64,000 nucleotides of DNA, taken from contig NZ_QEST01000287.1 in NCBI RefSeq assembly GCF_003311645.1, positions 35,905 through 99,904 of the forward strand. Reading direction: 5' to 3'. A program made the position numbers and the translations under genes. Position 1 is the stretch's first letter. Every line of letters starts with the position of its first letter. Below are positions 53,362 to 61,766 of the stretch, in pieces. The stretch comes from Streptomyces sp. PT12. Lineage in GTDB: Bacteria > Actinomycetota > Actinomycetes > Streptomycetales > Streptomycetaceae. Under the pieces are notes generated by a model. The model saw only the letters and a program-made list of their open reading frames with translations, was not told the origin of the DNA and made no database searches.

Positions 53362-53733
53362 ATGAAGCAGGCAATTGTGAAGTCCATCGGCGTGGCCGCA
53401 CTCGGTGCGGCGTTCACCGCGGCTGTGGCGGGCACCGCCGCGGCCGCGCCCACCGACAGCCTCAGCGGGGCGGCGACCGACGTGACGCGCACGCTGCCCG
53501 CGCTCGACTCGACCACCCTGGACCGGACCACGAGCGGCACGGGCGACCTCGTCCGCTCGGGCACGGGCCTGGTGCGGGGCGCGACCGAGAGCGCGCCGCT
53601 GGCCGCCGACACCCTCGCGCACACCGAGAAGAAGCCGGGCGGCGGCCTCACGGGCGTCCTCGGGAACCTGCCGATCGACCCGTCGGGCCTCGGCCTGCCC
53701 ACCGACGCGCTCAGCGGCGTCAGCCTCGGCTGA
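53362..53733 (+). CDS. Small secreted Ala/Thr-rich protein
   Basis: About 123 residues. A signal peptide (MKQAIVKSIGVAALGAAFTA, cleaved after AAAA near residue 30) precedes a low-complexity mature part rich in Ser, Thr, Asp, Leu and Gly. There are no Cys and no known domain. Similar small exported proteins of unknown role occur in Streptomyces. A GTG at 53353, closer to the AAGGA site at 53344, would add three residues (VTE). A strong hairpin follows the stop, so it is a single-gene transcript. Confidence 0.65.
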   Translation: MKQAIVKSIGVAALGAAFTAAVAGTAAAAPTDSLSGAATDVTRTLPALDSTTLDRTTSGTGDLVRSGTGLVRGATESAPLAADTLAHTEKKPGGGLTGVLGNLPIDPSGLGLPTDALSGVSLG

Positions 53734-54373
53734 CGCCCCGCAGCGACAGGGCCCGTTCCCCCGCGGGGAGCGGGCCCTGTCCGTGTGCCGCGAGCGCCGC
53801 GACGCCGCGGCGGGTCCGCCCCTGGTCCATGCGCCGCTCGGGCGCCGCGTCCCGGCCGGGTGAACGCCTGCGCTGGGCGGGCAGCCACACGCCGTCCCCG
53901 GTGCGTTCTCCCAGCGTGCGGGCGCGCAGCAGGGCGTAGCACAGCTGGTGGGTGACCACGATGCCGAGGGTGTTGAGGATGACCGTGTCCACGTCGGCGA
54001 CGCGGCTTGGCACAAGCGTCTGGAGCCCTTCGATGGCCAGCGCGATCATGCCGCCGACGAAGCCGGTGCGGATGAGGGAAGCGAACCTGGGCCCGCCGAG
54101 GCGCTTTCCCAGCAGGGGCAGCAGCACGCCGAGCGGGGCGAGGCGCAGCATCCCGGCGCCGACCGTGCGCAGCGCCTCGCCGGGGCCGCGCTCGACGTCG
54201 GCCCTGATGGTGGCGAGGGGCTGGAGGTTGGCGGGGGAGACCCACAGCACGTCCAGGGGACGCAGCGCGAGCCACACGACGCCGACGAGATACGCCAGCA
54301 GGAGGGTGAGGGCCGCCAGCCGCGGGTGCGGACCGGCTTCGGGCCCGGTGGAGCCCGCGGGGTGATGCTGCAC
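53720..54373 (-). CDS. VanZ-family membrane protein
   Basis: About 217 residues. Four or five hydrophobic helices lie between residues 18 and 150. The VanZ pattern is WLALRPLDVLWVSPANLQPL, MLRLAPLGVLLPLLG and GFVGGMIALAIEGLQTLVPSR, then ADVDTVILNTLGIVVTH. VanZ proteins are linked to teicoplanin resistance in some bacteria; in actinomycetes the role is unknown. The last 60 residues are Arg-rich and unlike the family, and the 3' end overlaps the convergent secreted-protein gene by 14 bp, across the terminator. The real end may be earlier. Confidence 0.78.
   Translation of the reverse strand: MQHHPAGSTGPEAGPHPRLAALTLLLAYLVGVVWLALRPLDVLWVSPANLQPLATIRADVERGPGEALRTVGAGMLRLAPLGVLLPLLGKRLGGPRFASLIRTGFVGGMIALAIEGLQTLVPSRVADVDTVILNTLGIVVTHQLCYALLRARTLGERTGDGVWLPAQRRRSPGRDAAPERRMDQGRTRRGVAALAAHGQGPLPAGERALSLRGVSRG
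53745..53781. terminator. Hairpin after the small secreted-protein gene
   Basis: A perfect 11-bp inverted repeat (GACAGGGCCCG at 53745-53755 with its complement at 53771-53781) has a 15-nt loop. It lies 12 bp past the secreted-protein stop and inside the 3' end of the convergent VanZ gene. Confidence 0.75.
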
Positions 54374-54413
54374 GGGGATGGGGACGCGGGACGCGCGCGC
54401 CGCGGTTCCCTCG

Positions 54414-54493
54414 ACCGCGTCACACCCGCGCCGACCGCGTCACACCGGCGACCACGACGTCACACCGGCGACCACGACGTCACACCGGGGCCC
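54414..54493. repeat. Four direct repeats with exact 20-bp period
   Basis: GTCACACC recurs at 54419, 54439, 54459 and 54479, each within a 20-bp unit; the last two units are almost identical. On the minus strand each carries GGTGTGAC upstream of the VanZ gene and downstream of the afsQ lipoprotein gene. Confidence 0.85.
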
Positions 54494-54509
54494 GGCTGCT
54501 CCGTGGCTG

Positions 54510-55100
54510 CTACGGGGCGTCGACGGGGTTGTGCGCGGCGTCGGGGCTCGTGCGCATCGCCGAGGTGCACGTGTAGGGGCGCGGCGCCTCGCTCGTGTGC
54601 GACCCGGGGCCGCCGAGCAGCACGGTGTGCCCGTTGCCGCCGAGGGAGTCGCTGTGGGCGAAGGTGCAGATGATCTGGACCAGGGCGACGGCGGTCAGCT
54701 CGCTCGGCTTGCTGCTCAGCCGCAGCGCGGGCGCGGGGTCGTCGGCCTCGGGGCCCGTCACCCGGAGAGAGGCGGGCACCTCGCTCGTGAAGCCCGCCTC
54801 GCGCTCGTCGTCCTCGGGGTGGGTCTGGAGCTCGGCGAGCAGCGCCTCGGCGACGGCCACCCGGTCGTCCTGGCCGGGGAGTTCGACGGGGCGGCGCACG
54901 GACTCGATGTGCGAGCCGCACAGCAGGTAGACGTCGGAGGCGGCGCCGTCGACGATCTCGGGACGGGTGTCGCACGTGGCGCGCGTGGGCGCGGGCCCGG
55001 CGTCCACCGGCACATCGGTGGGCCGTATGCCGCACCCGGCGAGGGAGATCAGTGCGAGCGCGCAGACGGCGAGCGCGCGCCAGCCCTGTCGCGCGGTCAA
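54510..55100 (-). CDS. Lipoprotein of the afsQ locus
   Basis: About 196 residues. The signal peptide ends in lipobox LAGC (Cys about residue 23). The mature part has paired Cys (ATCDTRP, YLLCGS) and a C-terminal region with LVQIICTFAHSD and RPYTCTSAM. The start is TTG and overlaps the afsQ2 stop (TTGA), so it is translated with the sensor kinase. In Streptomyces a lipoprotein gene commonly ends the afsQ operon, and a role near the kinase's outer domain is likely but unproven. Confidence 0.78.
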   Translation of the reverse strand: MTARQGWRALAVCALALISLAGCGIRPTDVPVDAGPAPTRATCDTRPEIVDGAASDVYLLCGSHIESVRRPVELPGQDDRVAVAEALLAELQTHPEDDEREAGFTSEVPASLRVTGPEADDPAPALRLSSKPSELTAVALVQIICTFAHSDSLGGNGHTVLLGGPGSHTSEAPRPYTCTSAMRTSPDAAHNPVDAP

Positions 55101-56749
55101 CGGTGCTCTCCTTCCGCGCCGCCGCCGTTGGTGGCCTCCGCGCCCGCGGGCTGGCGTTCGGGCAGGTCGGGCTCGCGGGGGAGCCGCAGCGTGAACACGG
55201 CGCCGCCGTCCTTCGCGTTGTGGGCGCTGATGTCGCCGCCGTGCAGGTGGGCGTTCTCCAGCGCGATGGACAGGCCGAGGCCGCTGCCGTCGGAGCGCGG
55301 GCGCGAGGCGCTGGCCTTGTAGAAGCGGTCGAACACGTGGGGCAGCACCTCATCGGGGATGCCGGGCCCGCGGTCGGCGACCTCCACGAGCACGGTGCTC
55401 GCGCCGTGCGGCGCCGCCTTCTCGCGGATGGTGACGCGCACGGGGGAGCCGCCGTGCTTGAGGGCGTTGCCGATGAGGTTGGCCAGGATGACGTCGAGGC
55501 GCCGCGGGTCGAGGCGGGCGATGATGCCGCGGTCGGCGTTGAGCTCGACGGCGTCCAGCCACGCGCGCGCGTCGATGCAGGCGGTCACCTGGTCGGCGAT
55601 GTCGACCTCGTCGAGGACCATGCGGGCGGTGCCCGCGTCGAAGCGGGTGACCTCCATCAGGTTCTCCACCAGGTCGTTGAGCCGCCGGGTCTCGCTGACC
55701 ACCAGCTGGACGGCGGGGGCGATCATCGGGTCGAGGTTGTCCACCTCGTCCTCGAGGACCTCCGTCATGGCGGTGATGGCCGTCATGGGCGTGCGCAGCT
55801 CGTGGGACATGTCCGCGACGAAGCGGCGGCTCGCGGCCTCGCGGGCGCTGAGGTCCTTGACGCGCCGCTCGAGGGAGGCGACGGAGCGGTTGAACGTCCG
55901 GGTCAGCTCGGCCAGTTCGTCGGCGCCGCGCACCTCGAGGCGCGTGTCGAGCTTGCCCTCGCCGAGGCGCTGGGCCGCGTCGCTCAGCCGCTGCACGGGG
56001 CGGAGCACCATGGTGGCGGCGGCCTGGGCCAGGAGCACGGAGCCGATGACGGCCAGTGCGGTGGCCACGCCGAGGGACCAGGCCAGGGAGTTGAGGTCGT
56101 CGCGTTCGGGCGCGAGGGAGACATACATGTAGCCCGTGGGGCCGCCGCCCATGACCCGGGTGCCGCCGATGAGATACGGGTCGCCGTCCACGGTGATCCG
56201 CTGCCAGTAGAGGTGGTACGCGGCCTCGCCGTCGCCGTCGCGCCGGTCGTTGACCGCCTCGACGAGGGAGTCGGGCACCATCGCGTACGCGAAGACCGCG
56301 GGGTCGGACTCGGCGGTGCATATGCGGCCGCCCTCGGCGGGCTCGGCGCGCAGGACGACCTGGTAGTTGAGGCTGTTACGGGCGAGGGCGCCGGCCATGC
56401 CGGTGTAGTCGCCGCAGCTGGACTCCTCGGGCAGGACGCTCGCCTGCTCCCCGAGGGCCTCGCGGAAGTCGCGCAGCGCGGCGTTCTGCGCGCGGGTCAG
56501 GACGGCGTCGCGGTTGAGCCAGTACGCGATGCCCGAGACCGAGACGGCGGCCACGAGCGCGACGAGCGCGAACACCGTGACCAGGCGCAGCCGCAGGCTG
56601 GTGAGCCGCAGCAGCGTGCGGAACCAGCCGCGTATCCGCCCCTCGCGCGGGGCGCCGCCCGGGGCGTCGGCAGGGGCGTCGGCCCGCGCGGGGCGCGCGC
56701 CGCGGCGCGAGGCTCCGGGGTCATCGGGGTCTTCGGGGGCAACGCTCAC
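55097..56749 (-). CDS. afsQ2: Sensor histidine kinase AfsQ2
   Basis: About 550 residues. The first membrane helix is at about 48-70 and the second near 225-250, enclosing an extracellular sensor region. A HAMP domain (LRPVQRLSDAAQRLGEGKLD) follows. The phosphorylated His is in DMSHELRTPMTAITAM, and the ATPase lobe has NLIGNALKHGG, DRGPGIPDEVLPHVF and GSGLGLSIA. It responds to a signal at the membrane and phosphorylates AfsQ1. The acidic, Pro/Ala-rich N-terminal 40 residues are longer than I expect. The GTG overlaps the afsQ1 stop (GTGA). Confidence 0.9.
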   Translation of the reverse strand: MSVAPEDPDDPGASRRGARPARADAPADAPGGAPREGRIRGWFRTLLRLTSLRLRLVTVFALVALVAAVSVSGIAYWLNRDAVLTRAQNAALRDFREALGEQASVLPEESSCGDYTGMAGALARNSLNYQVVLRAEPAEGGRICTAESDPAVFAYAMVPDSLVEAVNDRRDGDGEAAYHLYWQRITVDGDPYLIGGTRVMGGGPTGYMYVSLAPERDDLNSLAWSLGVATALAVIGSVLLAQAAATMVLRPVQRLSDAAQRLGEGKLDTRLEVRGADELAELTRTFNRSVASLERRVKDLSAREAASRRFVADMSHELRTPMTAITAMTEVLEDEVDNLDPMIAPAVQLVVSETRRLNDLVENLMEVTRFDAGTARMVLDEVDIADQVTACIDARAWLDAVELNADRGIIARLDPRRLDVILANLIGNALKHGGSPVRVTIREKAAPHGASTVLVEVADRGPGIPDEVLPHVFDRFYKASASRPRSDGSGLGLSIALENAHLHGGDISAHNAKDGGAVFTLRLPREPDLPERQPAGAEATNGGGAEGEHR

Positions 56750-57423
56750 GAAGGCGCGTCCAGCCGGTATCCCACACCCCGGACGGTGCGGATCAGCTTG
56801 GGCGACGAGGGAACGTCCTCGACCTTGGCGCGCAGCCGCTGCACACAGGCGTCGACGAGGCGCGAGTCGCCGAGGTAGTCGTGCTCCCACACCAGGCGCA
56901 GCAGCTGCTGCCGGGACAGCGCCTGCCCCGGCCTGCGGCTCAGCTCCAGCAGCAAGCGCAGCTCGGTGGGGGTGAGCTGGAGGTCGGCGCCGTTCTTCGT
57001 CACGGTCATCGCGGCCCGGTCGATGACGATGGAGCCGAACGTCGCCGAGTCGTTGGACTCCCGCTCCCCGCGCCGCATCACCGCGCGGATCCTGGCGTCG
57101 AGGACGCGGCCCTGGACCGGCTTGACCACATAGTCGTCGGCGCCCGACTCGAGCCCCACGACCACGTCGATGTCGTCGCTGCGCGCGGTCAGCAGGATGA
57201 TCGGCAGCTGATCGGTGCGGCGGATGCGGCGGCACACCTCGAAGCCGTCGATGCCGGGCAGCATCACGTCCAGGACGATCAGGTCGGGGCGTTGCTCGCG
57301 CAAGAGCTTGAGGCCGTCCTCTCCCGTCGCCGCGGTCACGACGCGGTGCCCCTGGCGAGTCAGGCTCATCTCCAGGGCCGTCCGCACCGCCTCGTCGTCC
57401 TCGATCAGCAACAGGAAAGCCAC
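56746..57423 (-). CDS. afsQ1: Response regulator AfsQ1
   Basis: About 225 residues, OmpR family. The receiver domain has IEDDEAVRTALEMSL, the phosphorylated Asp (residue 52) in VLDVMLPGIDGFEV, LLTARSDDIDVVVGL and the Lys in DYVVKPVQ. The winged helix has LTPTELRLLLELSRRPGQAL, VWEHDYLGDSRLVDACVQRL and LIRTVRGVGYRLD. Near identity in these blocks to remembered AfsQ1 supports the name. GTG 57423 gives the 225-residue form; an ATG at 57432 adds three residues. AfsQ1 is known to affect antibiotic synthesis and nitrogen metabolism. Its target box lies before sigQ. Confidence 0.92.
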   Translation of the reverse strand: MAFLLLIEDDEAVRTALEMSLTRQGHRVVTAATGEDGLKLLREQRPDLIVLDVMLPGIDGFEVCRRIRRTDQLPIILLTARSDDIDVVVGLESGADDYVVKPVQGRVLDARIRAVMRRGERESNDSATFGSIVIDRAAMTVTKNGADLQLTPTELRLLLELSRRPGQALSRQQLLRLVWEHDYLGDSRLVDACVQRLRAKVEDVPSSPKLIRTVRGVGYRLDAPS

Positions 57424-57555
57424 GCGGCTCATTGTGGCCTATGGACCGCCCGGAGTACGAGCGCCCGTACCTTGAAGCGTTCCCGTCAGGCGTGGGGGCG
57501 GCTTTTCAGGCTCCAACGACGGGCTCGGCGGTGCGTACGCGGGCGCCCTTCCCCT

Positions 57556-57571
57556 GTGACACCGCTGTGAC
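57556..57571. promoter_or_regulatory. AfsQ1 binding box
   Basis: GTGAC, six bases, GTGAC matches the GTnAC-n6-GTnAC motif described for AfsQ1. It lies in the 231-bp divergent region, about 85 bp before the sigQ start and 130 bp before afsQ1, where the regulator is known to act in S. coelicolor. Confidence 0.85.
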
Positions 57572-57654
57572 AGAGGGGCGACCCGGCGATGAAACTGGCC
57601 CGGCAAGGTATTTCCCATCGAGAGACGGACGGACTTCACGATGGGGGAGCGGGA

Positions 57655-58377
57655 ATGAGCGCAGTGCACGGCATCACGGCCACGGCGGTGAGCGAGACGC
57701 GCCCGACCGCCGCGATGGTTCCCGTCCGTTGCGGGGAGAAGTCCGGGGCCGTGCGGCATGGGGGACGCCGAGGCCACGGGCACCAGCGTCCGCCACACCT
57801 GACCTCGGTGGACGCGCGTGGGGGGCGATCCAGGAGCGCGCGGCGCGAGGGGGCCACGGAGGCGGAGTTCACCGCCTATGTGCGTGAGCGCCGCGCCTCC
57901 CTGTACGCCACGGCCTTCCACCTGACCGGGGACCGGCACGAGGCCGAGGATCTGCTCCAGAGCGCGCTGCTTTCGACGTACCGAGCCTGGGACCGGATCA
58001 GCGACAAGGCGGCGGTCGGCGGCTACCTGCGGCGGACCATGACGAATCTGCACATCAGCGCCTGGCGGCGCAGGAAGCTCAACGAGTACCCGACCGAGGA
58101 GCTGCCCGAGGCGCCGGGCGAGCTGGACACGATGCGCGGCACCGAGCTGCGCACCGTTCTGTGGCAGGCGCTGGCGCGGCTGCCCGAGCAGCAGCGGACG
58201 ATGCTGGTGCTCCGCTACTACGAGGGTCGCACCGACCCGGAGATCGCCGACACGCTCAACATCAGCGTCGGCACGGTGAAGAGCAGCATCTGGCGCACCC
58301 TGCGTCGGCTGCGCGAGGACCGGGCGCTCAGCCCAGGCCAGGACCATGGGGAGTCCTTCGGCCAGCTGGTCGCCTGA
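57655..58377 (+). CDS. sigQ: ECF sigma factor SigQ
   Basis: About 240 residues, SigE-like ECF subgroup. A poorly conserved basic N-terminus (about 70 residues) precedes sigma region 2 (FTAYVRERRASLYATAFHLT, RHEAEDLLQSALLSTYRAWD) and region 4 (LARLPEQQRTMLVLRYYEG, DPEIADTLNISVGTVKSSIW). It is divergent from afsQ1 with an AfsQ1 box in between, the known sigQ arrangement. SigQ is reported to oppose AfsQ1 output in S. coelicolor. The ATG at 57655 follows GGGGGAGCGGG; later Val codons near 57808 could also start the sigma domains. Confidence 0.88.
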   Translation: MSAVHGITATAVSETRPTAAMVPVRCGEKSGAVRHGGRRGHGHQRPPHLTSVDARGGRSRSARREGATEAEFTAYVRERRASLYATAFHLTGDRHEAEDLLQSALLSTYRAWDRISDKAAVGGYLRRTMTNLHISAWRRRKLNEYPTEELPEAPGELDTMRGTELRTVLWQALARLPEQQRTMLVLRYYEGRTDPEIADTLNISVGTVKSSIWRTLRRLREDRALSPGQDHGESFGQLVA

Positions 58378-58530
58378 CGGGGCGGGGGGGGAAGCCCGAG
58401 GGGAAGGGCACGGGGGAACGGGGGGAACACGGGGGAACGGGGGAACGGGGCTCCGCGCGGGGGCGCGGGGCCCGGGGGGACACGGGGGAACACGGGGGGC
58501 AGCGGGGGCACGGGGTCCGGTCGACCGGGG
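58378..58530 (+). repeat. G-tract array downstream of sigQ
   Basis: About 150 bp made of runs of four to eight G separated by short AAC, CAC or GCAC spacers (the ACGGGGGAAC motif recurs). It lies between the sigQ stop and the GNAT gene. It has high G-quadruplex potential on the plus strand and no coding. Confidence 0.8.
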
Positions 58531-58626
58531 GGTACGGCCGGGCCCCGCGCCACGTGGTGTGGCGTCAACCGGTCACCGGGGGTTAACCGTTGGCCGACTG
58601 TCAGTGGGGGCCGCCACACTGGTGGG

Positions 58627-59241
58627 GTGCGATACGAGGGCGGGGTGCGATACGAGGTGCGCGACTATCGGCCGAGCGACGAGGGATCATGGCTGCGCTG
58701 CCGGGTGTTGTCCTTCCTGGCCACGGCCTATTTCGACAACGTGCTCCGGCGCAAGCCCGTCATGGCGCCGCCCGGCTTCTCGCTGGTCGCGGTGGCCAGT
58801 GACGGCTCGGTGGCCGGGGCGCTCGACGTCGCGGTCCAGGGGGAGCTCGCCACGATCGAAACCGTCGCCGTTCACCCCGACCACCAGGCCCTGGGCATAG
58901 GCAAGGCCCTGGTGGACGCGGCGCGTTCGCGGGCCGTCGCCGCCGGGGCCACGACGCTCGACGCGTGGACACGGGACGACCCCGCCACCCTGGGGTGGTA
59001 CGCCGCGCGCGGATTCGCCGAGAGCGAGCACTACCTCCATGTCTTCGCCGACTCCTCCTCTCGCGAGGACGAGCCGGAGGACGCCGTGCTCCCGCGGCCG
59101 GGGATCCGCCCGGTCACCGTGTTCGCCCACGCCGGTCTCGAGTTCGAGGAGGAGGCGCGGAAGGCGTTCTCCCGCGTCCACGTGTGCCGACGCTTCAGCC
59201 AGCCGATCGGTGCCGGTGGCCCCGATGGCCGGGGCTCGTGA
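58627..59241 (+). CDS. GNAT-family N-acetyltransferase
   Basis: About 204 residues. YEVRDYRPSDEGSWLRCRVL leads into the GNAT fold. Acetyl-CoA binding is indicated by ATIETVAVHPDHQALGIGKA and the last strand by LGWYAARGFAESEHYLHVF. Substrate unknown. Two GTG codons are possible starts (58627, 58645) because a 12-bp sequence GTGCGATACGAG is directly repeated at the 5' end. The second copy encodes the more usual protein start. The 3' part beyond residue 145 is less conserved. Confidence 0.82.
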   Translation: MRYEGGVRYEVRDYRPSDEGSWLRCRVLSFLATAYFDNVLRRKPVMAPPGFSLVAVASDGSVAGALDVAVQGELATIETVAVHPDHQALGIGKALVDAARSRAVAAGATTLDAWTRDDPATLGWYAARGFAESEHYLHVFADSSSREDEPEDAVLPRPGIRPVTVFAHAGLEFEEEARKAFSRVHVCRRFSQPIGAGGPDGRGS

Positions 59242-59301
59242 CGCCGTCGCACACCGGCATCCGCGCTGCCCACCTCGCCGACCGACCCGAGGGACCCACC
59301 C

Positions 59302-59916
59302 ATGCCTCCCGAGCCCACCCGACGCCGAGTCCTGGTCATCGGGGCCACCGGCACCATCGGTTCCGCCGTCGCCGACGCCCTCGTCGCCCGTGGCCACGCC
59401 GTCGTGCGCGCCTCCAGGAGCGGCCAGGGGCCGCGCGTCGACATCGCCGACCCCGCCTCCGTCGAGGCCCTGCTCGCGACGGCGGGCCCGCTCGACGCGG
59501 TGGTGTGCTGCGCGGCCAGCGGCGCGATGGCCCCGCTCGACACCCCGTCGGACGCGGAGTTCCTCACGGGCCTCGACACCAAGCTGCTCGGCCAGGTCGC
59601 CCTGGTCCGCCGCGCCGTGGGGGCGCTCGCGGACGGCGGCTCCATCACGTTGACCAGCGGCCGCATCCCCGACGACCTCGCGGGCGCCTCGCTCGGGCAT
59701 CTGATCAACGCTGGCCTCGACGCGTTCGTCCGCGCCGCGTCCGCCGAGCTGCCGCGCGGCCTGCGGCTGAACGTCGTGAGCCCCGGCTGGGTCGCCGAGA
59801 CGCTCGCCGCCATCGGCCTCGACCCCGCGGGCGGCACGCCAGCGGCCGAGGTCGCGGCCCGCTATGCCGAGGCCGTCGAGGGGGACGCCAACGGGCGGAC
59901 ACTCCTGGTCGGTTGA
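59302..59916 (+). CDS. Short-chain dehydrogenase/reductase
   Basis: About 204 residues, at the short end for SDRs. The nucleotide loop is VLVIGATGTIGSAVADAL, and the active-site strand includes ITLTSGRIPDD. The usual Tyr-x-x-x-Lys is replaced by a His-x-Ile-Asn-Ala segment (LGHLINAGLDAFVRAAS), as in the group of SDRs with a non-standard catalytic site. LNVVSPGWVAETL closes the fold. The ATG at 59302 follows a weak GAGGG site. Substrate unknown. Confidence 0.85.
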   Translation: MPPEPTRRRVLVIGATGTIGSAVADALVARGHAVVRASRSGQGPRVDIADPASVEALLATAGPLDAVVCCAASGAMAPLDTPSDAEFLTGLDTKLLGQVALVRRAVGALADGGSITLTSGRIPDDLAGASLGHLINAGLDAFVRAASAELPRGLRLNVVSPGWVAETLAAIGLDPAGGTPAAEVAARYAEAVEGDANGRTLLVG

Positions 59917-59943
59917 GCGCCCGCCCGCGGGGCGGCGCCGTCC

Positions 59944-61275
59944 TCAGCGGAAGAGGCGCGCGGGCACCGCGTCGGCCAGCAGGCCGTAGCCGCCCGGGTT
60001 CAGGTGCAGCCAGTCGCCGTCGTGGACGCCGGGCCGCAGCCGTTCGGGCGCGGCCGGGTCGCGCAGCGCGGCGTCGAGGTCGAGAACGGCGTCGAACGCG
60101 CCCGATGTGCGGATCCACTCGTTGACCGCCTGCCGCGCGGCCTCGCGCAGGCCCCCGGGGTCGTCGTAGCCCTCGTTGCCGCCAAACGGCAGCAGCGTCG
60201 CCCCGTACACCTCGATGCCATGGGTCCGCGCGCGGGTGACGATCTGGTCGAACGCCACGATCAGGTCGTCGGCGACGCGCGCCTGCGCCTCGGGCGTGGC
60301 CTCGGCGGTGCCGATGTCGTTCACGCCCTCGAACAGGATCAGCCGGGTGACCCCGCTCTGCGACAGCACGTCGCGGTCGAGGCGCGAGATGGCGCTGGGC
60401 CCGAGCCCGTCGGCGAGGACGCGATTGCCGCCCGCGGCCTGGTTGAGCAGGGCGACGTCGTCCGTTCCCCTGCCCTCCTGGAGGCGGTCGAAGAGCTGGT
60501 CGGGCCAGCGGTCATTCTCGTTGGTCGTGGAGCCGCGGCCGTCGGTGAGGGAGTCGCCCAGGATCGCGGTGGCGCTGGTGGAGCGCGACGACCACGCCTC
60601 GACCGAGCTGAGCAGGTACCAGTGGTCGGTGGGCGTCGCGCCCGGCAGGTCATCGGCGGCGACATGGTTCCCGGCCAGCAGGTGGGACGTGGTGCGCGAG
60701 CCGGGGTGCGAGGTCAGGGCGGTGCCCGCCTGGCCCTCGGCGAGGTGCGCGGTCACCGTCAGGTTGCTGCCCGCTTCCAGTGGGACGGCCACGGGGTCCG
60801 AGACATAGCGGGCCCCGACGGGGACGGTGACGGATGCGCGCCCCGAGAATGTCACGGGCGTGGCCGTGCCGGGCTCGATCGCGCCGACCCCGGCCGCGCC
60901 GCCGAGCGGCAACGCCACCGAGACCTCGGTGAGCGGCAGCGGCGCGCCGCCGAACTCGTTGGAGAACGACAGCCGTATCCGCTCCCCGCCCGTCGTCACG
61001 CGCACCGTCTGGCGCAGGGTGGCGTCGACGAGCACCGCGTCGTCGCCGGTGAACGGCGGGGGCGGCATGTTGTGCGGCTCCGTCAGCTGGGGCGCCGCGG
61101 TCCAGGTGCCGACCCAGTGGCCAGGGGCGGGGCGTGCGTCTGTCTCGGCGGTGGCGGACCTGGCGGTGGCCGCCGCGGCCTCGGTCGGCGCGGGGGCCAG
61201 CAGCAGGCCGAGCGCGCAGGCGAGCGCGGCGGCGAGCCCGGCGGGCCGGGGCGTTCTGCGGGGGCGGCGTCTCAT
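59944..61275 (-). CDS. Secreted SGNH/GDSL hydrolase
   Basis: About 443 residues. An N-terminal signal peptide (basic residues, then LAAALACALGLLLAPAP) is followed by a beta-rich domain starting WVGTWTAAPQLTEPHN. The catalytic domain starts near residue 235 with AILGDSLTDGRG (Ser), then QAAGGNRVL (Gly/Asn block), LILFEGVNDIG (Asn) and DWLHLNPGGYGLLA (Asp/His). It is an extracellular esterase of the group that contains many Streptomyces lipase/esterases. The ATG has AAGGAG 7 nt upstream. No partner gene. Confidence 0.9.
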   Translation of the reverse strand: MRRRPRRTPRPAGLAAALACALGLLLAPAPTEAAAATARSATAETDARPAPGHWVGTWTAAPQLTEPHNMPPPPFTGDDAVLVDATLRQTVRVTTGGERIRLSFSNEFGGAPLPLTEVSVALPLGGAAGVGAIEPGTATPVTFSGRASVTVPVGARYVSDPVAVPLEAGSNLTVTAHLAEGQAGTALTSHPGSRTTSHLLAGNHVAADDLPGATPTDHWYLLSSVEAWSSRSTSATAILGDSLTDGRGSTTNENDRWPDQLFDRLQEGRGTDDVALLNQAAGGNRVLADGLGPSAISRLDRDVLSQSGVTRLILFEGVNDIGTAEATPEAQARVADDLIVAFDQIVTRARTHGIEVYGATLLPFGGNEGYDDPGGLREAARQAVNEWIRTSGAFDAVLDLDAALRDPAAPERLRPGVHDGDWLHLNPGGYGLLADAVPARLFR

Positions 61276-61766
61276 GGGGCGGCTCCTTCACAGCAGTTGA
61301 CGGTGGGTTCACGGCGGAGGGCGTGGGTCACAGCAGGCGGAGCGGAACGGCGCGAGCGCGAGCCACGCCCGGCGCCAACTCCCTTCGGCGAACGCGGCTT
61401 TGGCAGTCTTCACGGTGCCCCATCGGCATCGAAGGCCCTGACACGGTTCGCCGGGGCGTCGGCGAGCGCCCCAACGGGCGGGGGGACAGTAGGAGAGGGC
61501 GCCCGGGGCGCGTCAAGGGGCGCGCGCGAGGCCAACGGGGCGCCCGCGCGCAGGGGGAGAGGCGCGTTGACCGGCCGCGCCCCAGCCAAGCGCGCCTCCG
61601 CCCCGGCGTGCCACGACGCGCCCCGGCGTGAAAGCCGCGCACGAGTGGCGGGCGGCGCGCGGCGTTTCCCCGACGACTGTCTGATGACCCGCGCACCGGC
61701 GCATGGAAGCGTTCGGGGCGAGGGAACGTGAGGGTGACCCGTGGAGCGGAGGAGCGAAGGACGCGC
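61276..61766. other. 491-bp gap between divergent hydrolase genes
   Basis: It contains the upstream regions of the GDSL gene (minus) and the alpha/beta hydrolase (plus). I see no clear promoter hexamers, hairpins or small gene. The middle is strongly GC-biased with short GGGGCGC repeats. Confidence 0.5.

Noticed and set aside
54414-54493. CRISPR-like array
   Set aside because: The 20-bp units are contiguous with no unique spacers and no cas genes lie nearby. The same holds for the arrays at 8295 and 18448.
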